From the NCBI GenBank assembly GCA_964429655.1, contig CAYSCZ010000046.1, forward strand, positions 1 to 24,387: 24,387 bases of DNA, read 5' to 3'. Source of the DNA: CAYSCZ01 sp964429655. GTDB taxonomy: Bacteria > Bacteroidota > Bacteroidia > Cytophagales > Cyclobacteriaceae. The notes under the pieces were generated by a model, which saw only the letters and a program-made list of their open reading frames with translations, was not told the origin of the DNA and made no database searches. Positions 24,310 through 24,387 of the stretch are shown piece after piece. The stretch's first letter is position 1; the number at the start of each line of letters is the position of its first letter. A program made the translations under genes and the position numbers.

Positions 24310-24387
24310 AAATCAGACACTTAACATGTTACTGGTTCGTCACCATAGCGATGCTATGCCTCCTCGACCTAAGTGCCTGATTTTTTG
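24310..24387. repeat. Nested inverted-repeat structure, possible mobile or REP-like element end, or terminator
   Basis: An outer stem pairs AAATCAGACACTTA (24310-24323) with TAAGTGCCTGATTT (24370-24383): 14 positions, one mismatch. Inside it, GGT.CG (24334-24339) can pair with CGACC (24365-24369) around one bulged base. The core is a perfect 6-bp hairpin, CATAGC (24344-24349) and GCTATG (24353-24358), with loop GAT. A run of six T (24381-24386) overlaps the outer arm at the window edge. The structure could terminate the short membrane ORF, but three nested stems are more typical of a structured repeat or transposon end. Its right neighbour is out of view. Confidence 0.6.

Overview
The window looks like a Bacteroidota chromosome, most likely Cytophagales. 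The evidence is a C-terminal type IX secretion (T9SS) sorting domain, a single-chain glycyl-tRNA synthetase, an IleRS with the Bacteroidota-type GIHHVIS signature, an LspA with a GQVVDMFY-type motif, TAnnTTTG-like -7 promoter boxes and moderately AT-rich DNA. No rRNA, tRNA, CRISPR array or complete insertion sequence was found, and no stretch above 300 bases lacks a gene.

Left third (1-10007, + strand): two very large surface-protein genes in tandem. The first is cut by the left window edge. It encodes a repetitive fibre of tail-fibre type: repeated beta units, VGIGT motifs, a seven-fold glycine-rich solenoid and YadA-head-like repeats. It ends in a Peptidase_S74 intramolecular chaperone with the self-cleavage signature SDRRLK, followed by a coiled coil. 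The second starts 27 nt downstream. It is a 1743-residue secreted protein with a signal peptide, six tandem Ig-like repeats, a duplicated LRR plus Ig module, two prealbumin/CNA-B-like domains and a T9SS type A sorting domain. Together they probably form a cell-surface fibre/adhesin locus.

Middle (10070-21942, - strand): seven co-directional genes with short gaps. In transcription order they are a CPA2-type antiporter with RCK domains, glyS, a small membrane-anchored MtfA-like protein without a protease motif, dgt (dGTPase), an RND/MMPL-type exporter, ileS and lspA. The 6, 1 and 14 nt gaps suggest translational coupling. Putative internal promoters lie before glyS (possibly leaderless) and before the exporter gene. 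lspA converges on the T9SS gene.

Right end (22172-24387): a membrane-anchored alpha/beta hydrolase (- strand) is divergent from an FRG-domain protein (+ strand). These are followed by a short two-helix ORF that resembles the start of an MscS-type channel and stops just before the expected pore helix. Eight bases after its stop lies a nested inverted-repeat structure ending in a T-run. It resembles the end of a mobile or REP-like element and continues to, or past, the window edge. Five genes in the right quarter use GTG or TTG starts.
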